Positions 21,629-33,985 of a stretch of DNA of 64,000 bases are shown here, one piece after another. The notes under the pieces were generated by a model. It saw only the letters and a list, made by a program, of their open reading frames with translations. It was not told where the DNA came from and made no database searches. The DNA lies in NCBI GenBank assembly GCA_011037195.1, contig JAAEAF010000119.1, positions 62,001 to 126,000 of the forward strand. The letters run 5' to 3'. The stretch's first letter is position 1. The number at the start of each line of letters is the position of its first letter. The position numbers and the translations under genes were made by a program. Origin of the DNA: Triatoma infestans. Lineage: Eukaryota > Arthropoda > Insecta > Hemiptera > Reduviidae.

Positions 21629-23619
21629 AATATGGTTTTTACCACCCAATTAATTCAGATTAGAAGCATTGATAGAATTCCAAATTTGAAGAAAATCGGT
21701 TAATCGCAAGGACTTAATTTGACATCGCTAAATTAATGGTGGTTTAAACTTTCGTTACCTCTTTCCCTTGGGAAAATCAACCTCAATATCTTTATTCAAA
21801 AATTGTTTCTGAATAAATCATAACTTTGTCAACCAGTTTCAGAAACATTAACGCATTATTCCGCAAATTGGGTTTTTATCTAAGAGAAACACTAGAACTT
21901 TTAACACCAGGAACTATCAAAGCGGAAATAACAATGATTACGACCCTTATATCTGATGCTGGTGGGAAACTAGGCCAGCTGTTTATATGTACATCCTAGC
22001 CAGTGTTAACTAGATCAGATTGGATAATCAAATAAATGTAAGAACTATTATACATATACATGGTGACAGAAATAAGTGGGGCGGTATTAGGCGGCCGGGA
22101 AACGACCCAAAGTGTCCTTGTTAGGGTCACACACAATACCAGGCCTTTACTGACCCTCTACTATACAGTTATTACGGTCCATGAATCCGTTGTTCTTGCA
22201 ATCTATATATATATATATATATAATTTAGAAAAGAGGTGGGGGTTGGTTCCCGGCATACGTATTAATCTTTTATTTTTCATTTTTAAAACCTATGGGGGG
22301 TTCATTATATTTACTAATCGATAGGATAACAATATTTATTTAAACTATATGGATTATTTTTAATTTTTATTTCACTGTTAGCTTTATAGACAGATGTCAA
22401 TTAAGTATTATACTCGAACATTTCAATTGCATTGAAATTAACATTTCATAATGAAAGGGAGATTGGAGGACACTTTATACTTGAACAATTATTGCGCCTA
22501 TAAACACTTGATTCAAATGACTCCCCCGCTTCCCCACCAAGTTTTTAAAGTTCTATATTTATATTATAGATTTATACATTCTCCTCTACTGCTCTATTCT
22601 CTATAATCGTATGTAATGCGATCGTTTAATATGTTCGAAATTGGACTTTTTCACGTTTTGAGATGCCCTGAACTTGATATCATCAGGAGAACAAATAGAA
22701 AATTTTTGGACGAAAGTCTTTATTTGAACGTACCATAAGTGTTTTTTAGCAAATGGTCTGTGTGTCTATGACCTGGCTTAAGGCATGTGCGGAAGACGCA
22801 ACCACGTAGAAGCTATGCCCTACTGCCTTAAACAAGGAACATATAGGAAAGAAACTGATAAAACGTCATAATAATGATAAAATAAGAGAGACAGAGAAAC
22901 AAAAATGATCCTTTCCAATGATAATTACATTAATCCAATCTTTTTAATATTCAAACAATTTTGATTAATTTATATCATAGTTTGAAAAAAGTAATTTAAT
23001 AATTTACTTTGTTATTAGAAAATAAACACAGATTGTTTATTATCAGTTCGTTGAAGTTTGTAACGATATGCAGCATAACGATCTCATAATAGAAAATGAA
23101 GCGTATGAAGGGGCACTGTTAAAACATAACCAGATCACATTGCCTGGTTATGTAGTTTTATGTTAAACAAACGCTACTATACATATATATAAAATATATA
23201 TAGAGAGTGAAGAAAGTATGTGAATTTGTTCACAAACGAGATATACAGAACGCTGTTGTGACATAGTGTTTGGACCTCATCAAACATGGTCTCTCTCTTC
23301 ACAGTCTGGGCAAACTCATGACTAACCTAAACTGTACGTCCACCCCTTCTTTCACACATGGACACCCCCGCCCACATATTGCTCACTCTACACAACCCTA
23401 TAACAATTTCCCCCACCGCTCCTAACAAGTCATTCTGCACCCAAAAACACACATGTATATCTCTACTATAACCATTATTTTGCGAACTTACATTTATAAC
23501 TTTTTAACACAAACAGCCACACAGCTGATCAAGAGGGGGTTTATGTAAATATGTAAATATTCTTGTTAAATTTATATTTACAATCTAAATATTTACATTT
23601 CACAGATTCTTTTTATCAC
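21629..23619. other. Family A remnant, then unassigned sequence
   Basis: A family A unit continues to about 21720. Beyond that the stretch holds a TA microsatellite at 22203-22221, a C-rich, GC-balanced patch at 23240-23470, and otherwise AT-rich DNA. No gene supported. Confidence 0.4.
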
Positions 23620-23770
23620 TTTCCCTTACTTCTCGTAGTAAGTGCAAGTATTGCGATCGTGTCAAATTTGCAAAAAAACTGAGTTTTCACCGGAAATACA
23701 TGTTTTGAGGTCCCCTGTGTACGAAAAATCTGGTGTGAAACACTCACACAACTTTCTCTTACTCCAGTTC
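23620..23770 (+). repeat. Short family A variant (head joined to inverted tail), copy 2
   Basis: The best copy of the variant. The head contains TTGCGATCGTGTCAAATTTG and TCACCGGAAATACATGTTTT. After GTACGAAAAA it is joined directly to the inverted tail, TCTGGTGTGAAACACTCACA, ending ACTTTCTCTTACTCC. Confidence 0.7.
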
Positions 23771-24567
23771 TCAAAATTGTAATTGACAAATTTTATAGTT
23801 TGTTTACCAAATTTAATGAGATTCGTCGAAAACTAAAAAAATTGTTCAGTAATAAGGGCACTTCCTGTTTACTAATTTCCTTGAAACTCGGAATTTTGGA
23901 CATCTATTTATTTCTAATTAATTTTCTTTGGGTGATTAGAATTGTTTAATCAACTACGATGCACTTTAGAGAAAAACATAACCCCACCCCTCCATTAAAA
24001 GTGCCCTTAAATGAATTTTTCCAGAGAAATGTTTTTAATAAAAGTTGTAGATTTTTGTATGTTTAGTTTATATAGGAAGTTTCAAGAAAATCGTCAGAAC
24101 CATTTTTGAGAAAATTGCGAAAAAGTGAAAAAAAAAAAATTTAGTAAAGTAGTAAAGTAAACCCACTTGCGGTTATCCGATTTTTTCAAACTTAGAATTT
24201 CAATAACATATTCAATTCTAATTAATATTATTTAGATGATAGAATTGTTTAATAAACTGAAATAGCACTTTAGATGAAACCTAACCCCACCCCTCCCCCA
24301 TAACTCCCTTAAATGAATTTTCCCAGAGAAATGTTTCAAATAAAAGTTGTAGCTCGTTGTATGTGAGTTGATTTAACAAGTTTGAAGAAAATCCTCGGAA
24401 CCATTTTTGAGAAAAACGCAAAAAAGTAAAAAATCCAACTAGTAAAGTGGTACTTCCGGTTGAGGAATATTGAGAGATAACGTAGTCAGATCCCATGATG
24501 GTAACTAAACGGAATATCAATTTCAACTTTTTGCGCTATGCTTTTCGTTTTTGAGCTATGCTGTTCT

Positions 24568-24614
<47 letters not shown>

Positions 24615-24650
24615 GAAACCATTTGCTAAAAACCACTTTTTTGGACTCAG
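23771..24650 (-). repeat. Family A, three units and head, minus strand
   Basis: Two successive units in reverse, each with TTAAATGAATTTT-CCAGAG and GTTGTAG, lie at about 23985-24180 and 24285-24470. A further unit fragment precedes them. The head at 24490-24650 includes a CA microsatellite at 24574-24613. The copy ends abruptly at a family L fragment. Confidence 0.75.
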
Positions 24651-24659
24651 GGAACCTCA

Positions 24660-24780
24660 AAAGGAAGAAGAAAAGAGGAAGAAGAAAATAAATTAGTAGA
24701 TGTGCTGAACACTGTATAATAAATTACAAGCACCAATTGCAAGGACTTTACACTGTTGAATGATATTACACTGTTCGCCT
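24660..24780 (+). repeat. LTR-like repeat (family L), partial copy
   Basis: Shares TGCTGAACACTGTATAATAA and GCAAGGACTTTACACT with the other family L copies. It replaces the end of a family A head. Confidence 0.5.
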
Positions 24781-24839
24781 TTTTTTCAGGTTGTCCTGTC
24801 TTTGGAAACATTAAGGTGTCGTCTGAAGTATTCCTATAT

Positions 24840-24974
24840 AAGCATTGCTAGAATATTCCAAAGTTGAAGGAAATCGGCTAACCGGAAGTGCGACTTTATC
24901 GAATAGATTTTTGAGTTTATTTTGGAATTTGCTCGAAAACAATTGCAATGATTTTCTTTAAACTTGTTGTAATA
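24840..24974 (+). repeat. Family A unit fragment
   Basis: Contains CTAACCGGAAGTGCGACTTT and GATTTTCTTTAAACTTG, then breaks at the family L repeat. Confidence 0.65.
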
Positions 24975-25310
24975 AAATCCGAAAAGAAGGATCCATAGCA
25001 GAGAGAAAGAGAGTCAAAATTAATTGGACTACCTCTAGCTTAGGCAGACTAGAGTGGGAGAAACTGTTTAAATACGGCCACGGGACAGTATTCAGGGATA
25101 TACGAATTTTATAGCAGAGTTCACTCGGCAGTCACAACGTGTCATCCACTTCACTCTTTACCTCTCTACCATTCTCTGTTATTTTAGGGTAAAGTCCAGG
25201 CAGTCAGGGTCACTAATAGCATTAAACAGTGTTCAGCTATTTCTAGTTGATTAATCTAAACCAAACCAATTTATCTCCTTCATCATATCCATTATATTCT
25301 TGTTAGGGCA
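24975..25310 (-). repeat. LTR-like repeat (family L), inverted copy
   Basis: The reverse complement matches 2091-2410 over nearly the whole length, including GATGAAGGAGA, GCTGAACACTG, ACACGTTGTGAC and the TATA-like CGTATTTAAACAGTTTCTCC. Confidence 0.6.
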
Positions 25311-25339
25311 TACTAGTAAAAATAAGTAAAAGAAAGTTG

Positions 25340-25486
25340 AAAGTATAAGAGAAAGCTGTGTGAGTGTTCCGCACCAGATTTTTGTTGTACATTACCTAAG
25401 CAAAAACCATTGCTCTAAAGTGCTATATTAATTTATTATACGATTCTATCATGCATATAATATTAATCAGAATTAAATATGTTGCC
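25340..25486 (+). repeat. Family A tail and unit, left half of a copy split by a LINE
   Basis: A tail (AAGCTGTGTGAGTGTTCC) at about 25348-25377 is followed by unit sequence reading AGAATTAAATATGTTGCC up to 25486. Unit sequence resumes at 26602. Confidence 0.7.
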
Positions 25487-26601
25487 TAGAATAAGTTGTT
25501 TATCTTACACATTAGTTATTATATTTAATGTCTAGGATAAAGCCAAATAATCTATACTGATAGCTCCAAATGTGAAAGCGGTTGTGGCTCGGGAGTATTT
25601 ATAGAAAATATATCATATATGTTTAGCCTCCCTCCAGCAAACAGTATATATTTGGCAGAAATGTATGCTATATGTAAGGCCTTAAGTCTAATTCAAGGTA
25701 TTTTGGGAATAATTGTTGTCTGCACAGTCTCTAAGAGCTCTTTAGAGGACACTATCATCCAAGACATACATGCAGTGTTATACAACTTGTACTTAAGCGG
25801 AACTAAAGTGATTTTTGTGTGGGTACCGGGGCATTCGGGTATCCTCAGTAACATAGAGGCCGATAAGTTAGCCAAATTGGCTGCAGTAATGCCACCGACT
25901 TTAGGAAAGTTTTCCATACAAGATATAAAGACCATATGGCCAAGGCAGTATGGCTAAATGAGTGGGATGCGGTAACGGACAACAAACTGAGAGAAATAAA
26001 AGAAAGTGCCTATCGATGGGATACTTCAATAAGAAGTACCAGACAGGAAGAGGTAGTTGTGACTCGCTTCAGGATTGGCCATAGCCGTGATAGCTTTACT
26101 CACGGCTATCTGATGTCTCGCTAACAACCGCCTCTCTGTGATTCCTGTAATGTCCTGTTCACGATTCATCATATTCTTATTTCATGTACAAAATATAGGC
26201 ACCTTAGAGGAATTCTACAATATACCATCAACGGTATAAAACAAGCACTAGCCGACGATTACTCAGTAGTGACCAGAGTCCTAAGATATCTAAAGGCGGC
26301 CTCTTTATTTAAAAGCATTTGATTTTCCAAGATTGAGATTTGTTGGTTCTTGTTGCTTGATGTTTCATGTAGATTTCCCTGTTATTTTGTTGTTTATAGT
26401 TGTTGACTTGTTGTGTATATTGTTTGTTAGTTGTTTGTTTTTTGGGTTTATATTGTTCATATTACATTTTTTATAATTGTATAGTTGTTCTTATTGTTTT
26501 ATGTGTCTGTATTATATTTTTTATATTTGGTGTGAAATAATTATCATATCGCTTAAGGCATAATGACCTGTAGCAGATAAATGCCTTAAAAAAAAAAAAA
26601 A
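25487..26601 (+). pseudogene. 5'-truncated LINE with RNase H domain
   Basis: The end of ORF2 of a non-LTR retrotransposon of the I/Jockey type. A ribonuclease H domain is readable from about 25550: YTDSSK (first Asp), LAEMYAI (catalytic Glu), then CTVSKSSLED, where the usual second Asp of the CTDSKS-type motif is Val, and WVPGHSGILSNIEADKLAK with the last acidic residue. A frameshift near 25930-25957 moves the frame. It continues AVWLNEWDAVTDN, meets a stop at 26122-26124, and goes on to CDSC-HHILISC, the C-terminal knuckle, ending near 26322. The 3' region ends in poly(A) (26588-26601). The 6-bp GTTGCC repeats at both borders (25481-25486, 26602-26607) and rejoin a family A copy. RNase H would remove template RNA during reverse transcription; this copy cannot. 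Confidence 0.85.
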
Positions 26602-26985
26602 GTTGCCAAAATTCCGAATTTGAAAAAAATCGGTTGACCGGAAGTGCGTTTTTATTGAATAGTTTTTTGCGATTTTCTCCATAAAAACGCTGACAGGTTT
26701 CCTTAAACTTGGTATACTAACTATACATACATCTTACAGAGAATTTTGTTGGGAACTTTTTCCAAGAAAAGTCATTTAAGGAGGGGGTTTGTGGGAGGGG
26801 AAGGTTATACATTCCTGAAAAAAAAGTGTTTTATGAAGTTAAGATTCTGCCATTCATGTAAATTGCAGACAACTAAACACCTACTGAGAATTATATGTTT
26901 GAAGAGAAATAGTCAATGATTATAACTGTGTAAATCGCAGTAAGAGAAAGTCGTGTGAGTGTTTCTCAACAGATTTTTTTTTTTT
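26602..26985 (+). repeat. Family A units and tail, right half of the split copy
   Basis: Starts GTTGCCAAAATTCCG and continues GGTTGACCGGAAGTGCG to the tail GTAAGAGAAAGTCGTGTGAG at 26940-26960. It joins cleanly to 25486 when the LINE is removed. Confidence 0.75.
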
Positions 26986-29555
26986 TTTTTTTTACTTTTT
27001 TTTAATTATAAAACAACAAACAAACGACGGTTGCTTAAAAAATTTACTAGACAAATATTTACAGTGAAATGATAATTTGTAATGCAAAAATTAATTAAAC
27101 TGTTTCTATGTTGTTTACACGGACAAAAGGGTTAAAAATTGCATTATGTAAACTGCAAATAACCAGCATCAATTCATATTTCATTTTGCACAATAGCTAT
27201 TGTGCGTTTGTTACTAGTTAAATTTTGCTATTCATGAAATTTTGTAAACAAAATTAAAATTAAAAATTCAAAATAAATAATTAGTTCTTTGTAGTTATGA
27301 CGTAATGTATTTTCAATTATATATATATATATAAAACAGTATCCTGTTTAAATTGCTTTTAGCATAATTACGCTGATTACATTGTTCTCGAGGTTTTTTT
27401 TCTTCCTACATATTTTTATTTTTACTTTTCTTTGATAGTTCATAATTGGGGTCCAAGGGGGTGTGATGTGAATATAACCTCTCCGCTTCGACTCCACTCT
27501 CTCCTTCCCGCGACTCTGTAATGTAGAGCAACTTGGACCAACGCTGTGATAATCAATCCCTTCGGAGATCAGGTTGAGAGAACAAACGAGAATGAGGTTG
27601 ATATGATGGCCAGAATAATTTACTTACATTTAAGGTGTGGTGGCGGAAGAACGCAAGAGAAAAGTCAACGGCAGCACCCAAAGGCCCAATCAGGAAGTCT
27701 ATTGCGAAAGGAGGTAGGAAGAACACTGTAACGGCAATTTCCTAGAAGAGGGCTCCCGAAATCAAAGCCACCGCTCCTCTTGGAATGGGAATTTAGCGTG
27801 AAAAAAAAGCCACCAGTAACGAAACCCAGAAGTATGGGATTCCAAAGTTCATGATGGACTGTAGCCCCCTTTAAGAAGCAGAATAAGAAGAGAAGGTAAT
27901 AATTATGTGTCCGCAACTATTGATTTAAATTAGTTATTTAATGCATTATAGTTAGATATTTATTGCATTATAACAGTCAGTTTTGTTTCTTGAAATTAGC
28001 GTCCGGCGAAAGAGCTTTTTCATCATTACCTGCAGCTTCAGTATAATCTGAAGCTTTTGCCTTTTGGACATTTAGCGTTCCTTTTAAATCTATCTTTAAC
28101 CAAAGTTCTCCCCGATGCTGTACCTGGCCAAAATTAGATCCCTTAAATTCTTTCTCATCCTTCATCTTCCAGCAGCTCCTGAATGATCCAATTTTTCTAT
28201 TCCCATCACAATCTGCAGAAAATTTTTAGAACTGACCAACAGCTTCTTAACACACTCTTCGTGGAAAAGCCATCAAACTTTAGAGCTACAGTTTACATCA
28301 TATTATTCTTCAGATAACAATAACAACAACGTGTCTCCAATTTCAGCCTTAACCTGCACTCCTTTTCGGCTTTAAATCGACCCTTTCTTGATTATACTTC
28401 ATCAATACACTGTTTTTTCTCAAAGATTTTACAGAATTTTTTGCAATGCTGATTGATAAAAGTTCATGACGGTCGGAATTTCTTCCGTTGCGGCGTTAAA
28501 TTCCTTCCCCTTTCCGCTTATATCTTCTCTTTAATTTCCGCAAAGTATACAAAAATCTTTCGTTTCAACATTTACAACAGCTTATTTTCAATGTTATCTT
28601 TCCACTGTGACGTAAATAAGAAAAAAAATACATATAGATAGTAAACTTGTTTAACTAGATCTAGATATCAAAAATTTAGAAAAAATAAATAAATAAATAA
28701 ATAAAAATTCGGTCAGGAAAAAAAAGGCGAATCTACGCATTTGTCCGGAAATTAGTTTTCACTTTTCTTCCTTAGTTCAGCGGACATCCAATATCCGGGA
28801 GAAAAGTGTTAGTAGTTGAATGCTAAAAAAAAAAAGTCGAAGACAGCTTTGATTGTTCCATTTTTTAAATTATTATTATTATTATTTTCGTTTCATTATT
28901 ATTTTATTTTCAAGAGATTATAATTTAATAAAAATATATTACGTATTAAAAAATATTGTTAGGTTATTTAAAAAAGAAAAAAAAACAAAAAAAACAAAAA
29001 TTATCGAAAGCTTTTCTTAATTTAAGTTGTAGGTGCATGAGGCAATTTGCAATTTTTGAGGGTAACTAACGAATAAAAATTGTGTAACAGAATAAGACGT
29101 ACATATCCCCAATTTTCTTTCTAAGTTAATTTCGTTTTTGGCTTTTTCAGAAAAGTTACATTTCACTGCATTCCTCTATAATTTGAGACAAAATTTCACA
29201 TCACTTCCGGAAAAGAGGTTATATTTTCTATGAATTAAATGTTTTTTTATTCACGAAAGTGGATTAAAAGTTGAACTTGACTCGCAGCTTTAGAAATCTA
29301 GTTTATTGATGGTGGCGTATAGGGAAGGAAGATGGATGGGGAATGAAGACAACTAAGGTTTCCTAAAAGAATTAAATAGTTATTAATTTTATATTACATT
29401 TATTGAAATTTTATAACATATAAAATATAATAGAGAAAGTAAAAATTGTGTACGTATGAGGTGTTCTTCTATACTTGGAATTTTTACTCATTTTTGTTGG
29501 TCCTAAATGAATGCAGGGATGCTGGGGATACTTATTGGTTTGTACTGATGGTAAG
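26986..29555. other. Unassigned, including two GC-balanced patches
   Basis: Long AT-rich sequence with T and A runs and an AATA microsatellite near 28688-28704. The patches 27430-27880 and 27980-28600 have more balanced composition. In the second, the minus strand has a 62-residue open frame (27977-28165, MKDEKEFKGSNFGQV at its start) and an upstream fragment with FCILCGN. These could be remains of a transposon or host exon, but I recognise no family. Confidence 0.35.
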
Positions 29556-30110
29556 TAGTACATTGCAGTGCAGAAGACAACGGCCCGAATCAAACCCCAA
29601 ATTTCTTTTGGAATCAAAAGTCACAGAATTTGCAGAAAAATGTTACCAATAAAAATGATAGCTACATTTCTGTGCTGCAAGTCTTTCAAATTTAAACGAA
29701 ATCCTATGGACGTTTTCGTGAAAATTCCAAAGAAAATCAAAAACCTATTGATGTAAACATTAGAACTGTGAGCAATCTTTAGCGTACATAGTTTTATAAG
29801 GACAGTTGTAAGACGAACTCTCTGTAATTTACTTATTTTATTACGTAACGGAATAGAAATAAAATAATAAATAATATTAAAATAAATTTGCACTTTTGGT
29901 TTACTGATTGGCTTCAAATTTCGAATACTAGCAAAGTTTCCAATGTATGTTAATATGATAGAGGTGGCAGAACCATACATTGGTACATTGGAAATGGCAC
30001 TTTAGCAGAAAGTTTAACCTTATTATTTCCCCAAAACCATCCAAAGAAACAAATATATTCCCAACGATCGAAAATTTGGAATAACTCATACTCACTAGGA
30101 GTAAGAGAAA
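29556..30110 (-). repeat. Family A, strongly diverged minus-strand copy
   Basis: The end motif AGTAAGAGAAAGT at about 30100-30112 and scattered unit phrases (GAAATCCTATGGACG, GATAGAGGTGGCAGAA) identify it. Boundaries are uncertain. Confidence 0.45.
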
Positions 30111-30472
30111 GTAAAAAGTGAATGAATGATAATGAATAAATAAATAAATAAATAAACCGCAGTTCGTCTTTATATAGCAGTAAATTTATCTATAAACTGG
30201 CTATAGTATGACAGGAAGTTGAAAAGGAAATGAACGTCTAGGGAAACGGAACTTGGTCGGGAAGATAAGTCAGTATACTGGTAGAGAGAAACAGAATCAA
30301 AGAGAGACAGACAGACAGTCTTATCTAAACAGTTGGAGATGCGATGTGCGAGTATATATACTAAGGAAGCGATATATGTATGCATGTAAGAAATTCTACA
30401 TTTTTAAATCAACAACTGTAAATAAATGTCTCTAACTTTCATTTGTATTTTTTCTTTTATTACACATTTTTA

Positions 30473-31309
30473 CTTTCTCTTACACCTAGTAAGAGGAAGT
30501 ATTGAATATCGAGTTTTCACCGGAAATACACGTTTTCTTTTACTAAACATTTTTACTTTCTCTTGCTCCTGTAAGAGAAAGTATTGAATATCGAGTTTTC
30601 ACCGGAAATACACGTTTTGTAGTCCTCTGAGTCTAAAAAAGTTGTTTTTGAAAAAAGGCCTCTGTATGTTTGTGTGTTTGTGTGTCTAAGCGTGTGTATG
30701 TGAACAGCGTAGTTCAAAAACGAAAAATCACACAAAGTTCAAACTTGATATGCCGTTTTAGGTATCACCATTTAGATCCGACAGTAAGTTGTCTGTCAAA
30801 ATTCCTCAACCGGAAGTACCACTTTACTAAATTTTTTTGGATTTCCTCCAAAGGGCTATTTCAATTTATTACGCAATTCTATCAACTAAATAATATTAAT
30901 TAGAATTAAATGTTTTGTTGAAATTTCGAGTTTGAAGAAAAAAAAAAAACAGATGACCGGAAATGCGTTTTTATTGAAAAGTATTTATCAGTTTTCTGCT
31001 ATTTTCTTATAAAACAACCCTAACGATTTTCTTTAAACTAATTATGCGAACTACACATATAAAAAAGAAAGAGGGCTTTTGGGGGATGGGTAGGGTTATG
31101 TTTTCCTCTAATATGCTATCATAGTTGATTATACAATTCTACAATCTAAACAAAATTAATTAGAAATAAATAGATTGGCAAAATTCTGAGTTTCAAGAAA
31201 ATTAATAAAACGGAAGTGCGTTTTTACTGAACAGTTTTTTTTTTTCAGTTTTCTTGATTTTTTTCATAAAAACACGGACAAATTTCATTAAATTTGGTAC
31301 ACTAATTGT
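30473..31309 (+). repeat. Family A, duplicated head then units
   Basis: Two heads in tandem: one at 30473-30540 breaks off after CACGTTTT, and the second starts at ACTTTCTCTTGCTCC near 30553. The TG-rich stretch lies at 30664-30703 and unit starts near 30810, 30955 and 31210. The copy is interrupted at 31310 by a foldback element and resumes at 31446, with a degraded tail near 31490-31520. Confidence 0.75.
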
Positions 31310-31445
31310 TGTGATTTGAGTCCGCAGTTGATAAAAAAATCAGAGATATTTTACGTGATAGCCTGCTTCATTTTGTGGTCATTCACAAATCCATAGATGA
31401 CCATAAAATTAAGCAAGGTATCACAGAAAATATCTCTGATGTTGC
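31310..31445. mobile_element. Palindromic foldback element (family M), short copy
   Basis: A hairpin of about 135 bp. ATCAGAGATATTTTACGTGA with GATAGCCTGCTT on the left pairs with its near-complement on the right, ending in ATATCTCTGAT. The arms of longer family members are deleted at the centre. It sits inside a family A unit. Confidence 0.75.
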
Positions 31446-32580
31446 TATACTAACTATAAAATTTGTCAATTACAATTTTGTAAACTGCAGTAAAAGAAAC
31501 CTGTGTGTTTCAAAAAACAGATTTTTTATGATGTTTTAGTTTCTCTCATTCATGTGACTTTGAAGACAATTAAACAGTTATTGAAAATTATAAGTTTTAA
31601 AGAAATAGAAGAATATTGTGTGATTCACATCAGATTTTTTTTATTTTATTTACATTTTTATAATAAAATTATGAAAACACTTTATATAAAATAAATATTA
31701 TTCAATGCTAATATTTTTATGCAAAAAAACAAACAAAAGTGCTAATCGATTAATAATGCACGCAATTTTAAACAAGTTAAGAGAGTTTATTAACCTTTCT
31801 ACTTAGTTGGTAACCTTCACGTGATGTTAATAAACATCATATTGTGACATATATAGAAGAAATGTCGTGTGCCTTATATACTGGCCGCCGCGTCATCACT
31901 AATTTCAGTTCGTTTATAAGGACAACAACATGAATACTGTTAATATTTAACATAATCTATAATTAGAATATTTCTTTAGGAATTATAATTTCTACAGAAG
32001 TTTATAGACGATATCAAAAAAATGAGGTCTCTTAAATTTACGTGTGGGTGTATTTACATAAACAAAACTGACAGTTAGACAGACAGACAAATTGAAATTA
32101 TGTAAAATGTCTCATTTATTCGTAAAACTACTTGAAACTTGTATAAAACTGTTAAAAATAAGATTAAGCCTATAAATTACAAAGTATTAAATTTTATTTA
32201 TTTATTTATTTTTATTAGGCCTTATAATAAAAGTTTATTATTTGTAATTAATTTTTCTAGTGAACAAAAAAGTCTGTATCAAGTTTCAAAAATTTGTAGT
32301 TTAAAAACTCCCGAATTAGAACCATTTGGCCAGTGTCCGTGTATGTTTCATAAATATAGACGATTTAAACAGACAAATTGACGGCTTCCTATTTTTATAT
32401 ATATATGTATATATTTTGAAATGTTTATGTTTTTTGAAGAGGTACCGGTGCCAAAAAATATGTTAAAGTAGATATAAATTCAACTCAAAAACTGGGGATG
32501 TAGTTCTAGACGTGTGTGTTGAGTGTCTGGTTTAAATTTAAAATAAAATAAAAACTGTTATTGTGATAAGTAAATAATGT
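31446..32580. other. Family A remnant, then unassigned AT-rich sequence
   Basis: The family A unit continues to about 31530. Near 31840-31930 a patch with TTATATACTGGCCGCCGCG looks like a TATA box with a GC-rich downstream part, possibly from an LTR; no partner copy is visible. The rest is AT-rich. Confidence 0.35.
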
Positions 32581-32746
32581 CTATTTTTTCCAGGCTGACT
32601 TAACGTCCAGCTACCAATTTAGGTGTCGTGGACGGCGGCAGAAACACTATTATTAACATTTATTGAAAGAATATAAATTTAGCAGTTACACACGGTACTT
32701 GAACTAGGGACCTTCCATGCCTATAACCATTACACCAAACTCGCTT
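32581..32746 (-). mobile_element. tRNA-derived SINE, family B, copy 3
   Basis: The minus strand shows the A-box region (TGGTGTAATGGTTATAGGC), a decayed B box, and the body with GACACCTAAATTGG. It is more diverged than copy 2. Confidence 0.7.
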
Positions 32747-33374
32747 CAATAGAAAATAGTAATTGAATATGATTACATTGTAGTCCACACGAAAGCGCTT
32801 CCATCAAACTCTAGTAACGTTCTAAAATCTAACATAGATAGGATGGCTTTATTATATGTACCGTTGGCAAAGTTTTTTAAGAAAAGTGTTTCGAGTAATT
32901 TTTCAAGAAAATTCTTGAAAAACTCAATAACCTATGCTGTAAAATTACACTTTCAAAATAATGTACAATGCATTTAATAAAATATTAATATTCTGTAGCT
33001 GGCAGGACTTTTACGTTTTATTGAAGTGTAACTTAGAGGATGGCTTACTGCTTACAATTTCCATATAAACTTCTAAAAATCAAGTTTTCTTGGCGAAATG
33101 ATTAAAAAAAAATAGTGACTGGTTTAAAGAATTATATTTTGTACTTACTGCGATTTTCCATATTTTATAGACACCCACTCACACACCCAGCCAACCCCAA
33201 AAAAAAACAAAAAATCAAGCACACATACAAAAAAAGCTGGAACCTAAATTAAGTATTCCGTCGGAATTCTTCTACAGATTTTTTTTTGCGATTTTCTTGA
33301 AAACTGGGCCCAACGATTTTGTGTAAACTTGGTGCAATCTTAAACTTTTATTTTTTGCATCTCTTCGTTTCTAA
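32747..33374. other. Unassigned, weak family A traces
   Basis: AT-rich. 33245-33330 has a family A-like CGATTTTCTTGAAAACTGG phrase. No other feature. Confidence 0.4.
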
Positions 33375-33985
33375 TATTCCCTTACTTTCCTAGTAAGAGG
33401 AAGTACTATAATGACGTCAGAATTTTCGGTATCGAGTTTTCTACCGGAAATGCACTTTGAGATTCACTGTATCTGAAAAAGTGGTTTTTAGAAAATGATT
33501 TGTGTGAACAGCATAGCTCCAAAACGAAAAATCACAGAAAGTTCGAACCCTATATTCCGTTTAGGTATTACCCATAGGATCCGACAGTAAGTTATCTGTC
33601 AAAATTCCACAACCGGAAGTACCACTTAGTGAATGTTTTGTTTTTTTAATACACATTTTTGCGATTTTCTTTAAACTTACTATAACATACATACATACAT
33701 ATACATATTAAAGCTACAACTTTTATTTAATACATTTCTCTGGAAAATTTATTTAAGGCGGCTGTGGAGGGGAAGGTTTGGGGTTATGTTTTGCTCTAAA
33801 GTGCTAATTTAATTTATTAGACTATTCTTTCATTTAAATAATATTAATTACAATTAAATTTATTGCCAAAATTCTGAGTTGGAAATAATTCATATTACTG
33901 GAAGTTTGTATTTTATGAACCCTTTTTTTTCTCAGTTTTCGGTTTTTTTTTCGATAAAAAATGTCAATGAATTTCATTGAATTTT
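33375..33985 (+). repeat. Family A head and units, left half of a copy split by SINE and LINE
   Basis: The head begins near 33382 (CTTACTTTCCTAGTAAGAGG). Unit starts are near 33612 (AACCGGAAGTACCACTTA) and 33895. It breaks in ATTTCATTGAATTTT, and unit sequence resumes near 35490 (ACTAACTATATATATAGAG). Confidence 0.75.

Noticed and set aside
28688..28704. Possible CRISPR or minisatellite array
   Set aside because: Simple AAAT microsatellite; no spaced repeats, and the genome is eukaryotic.
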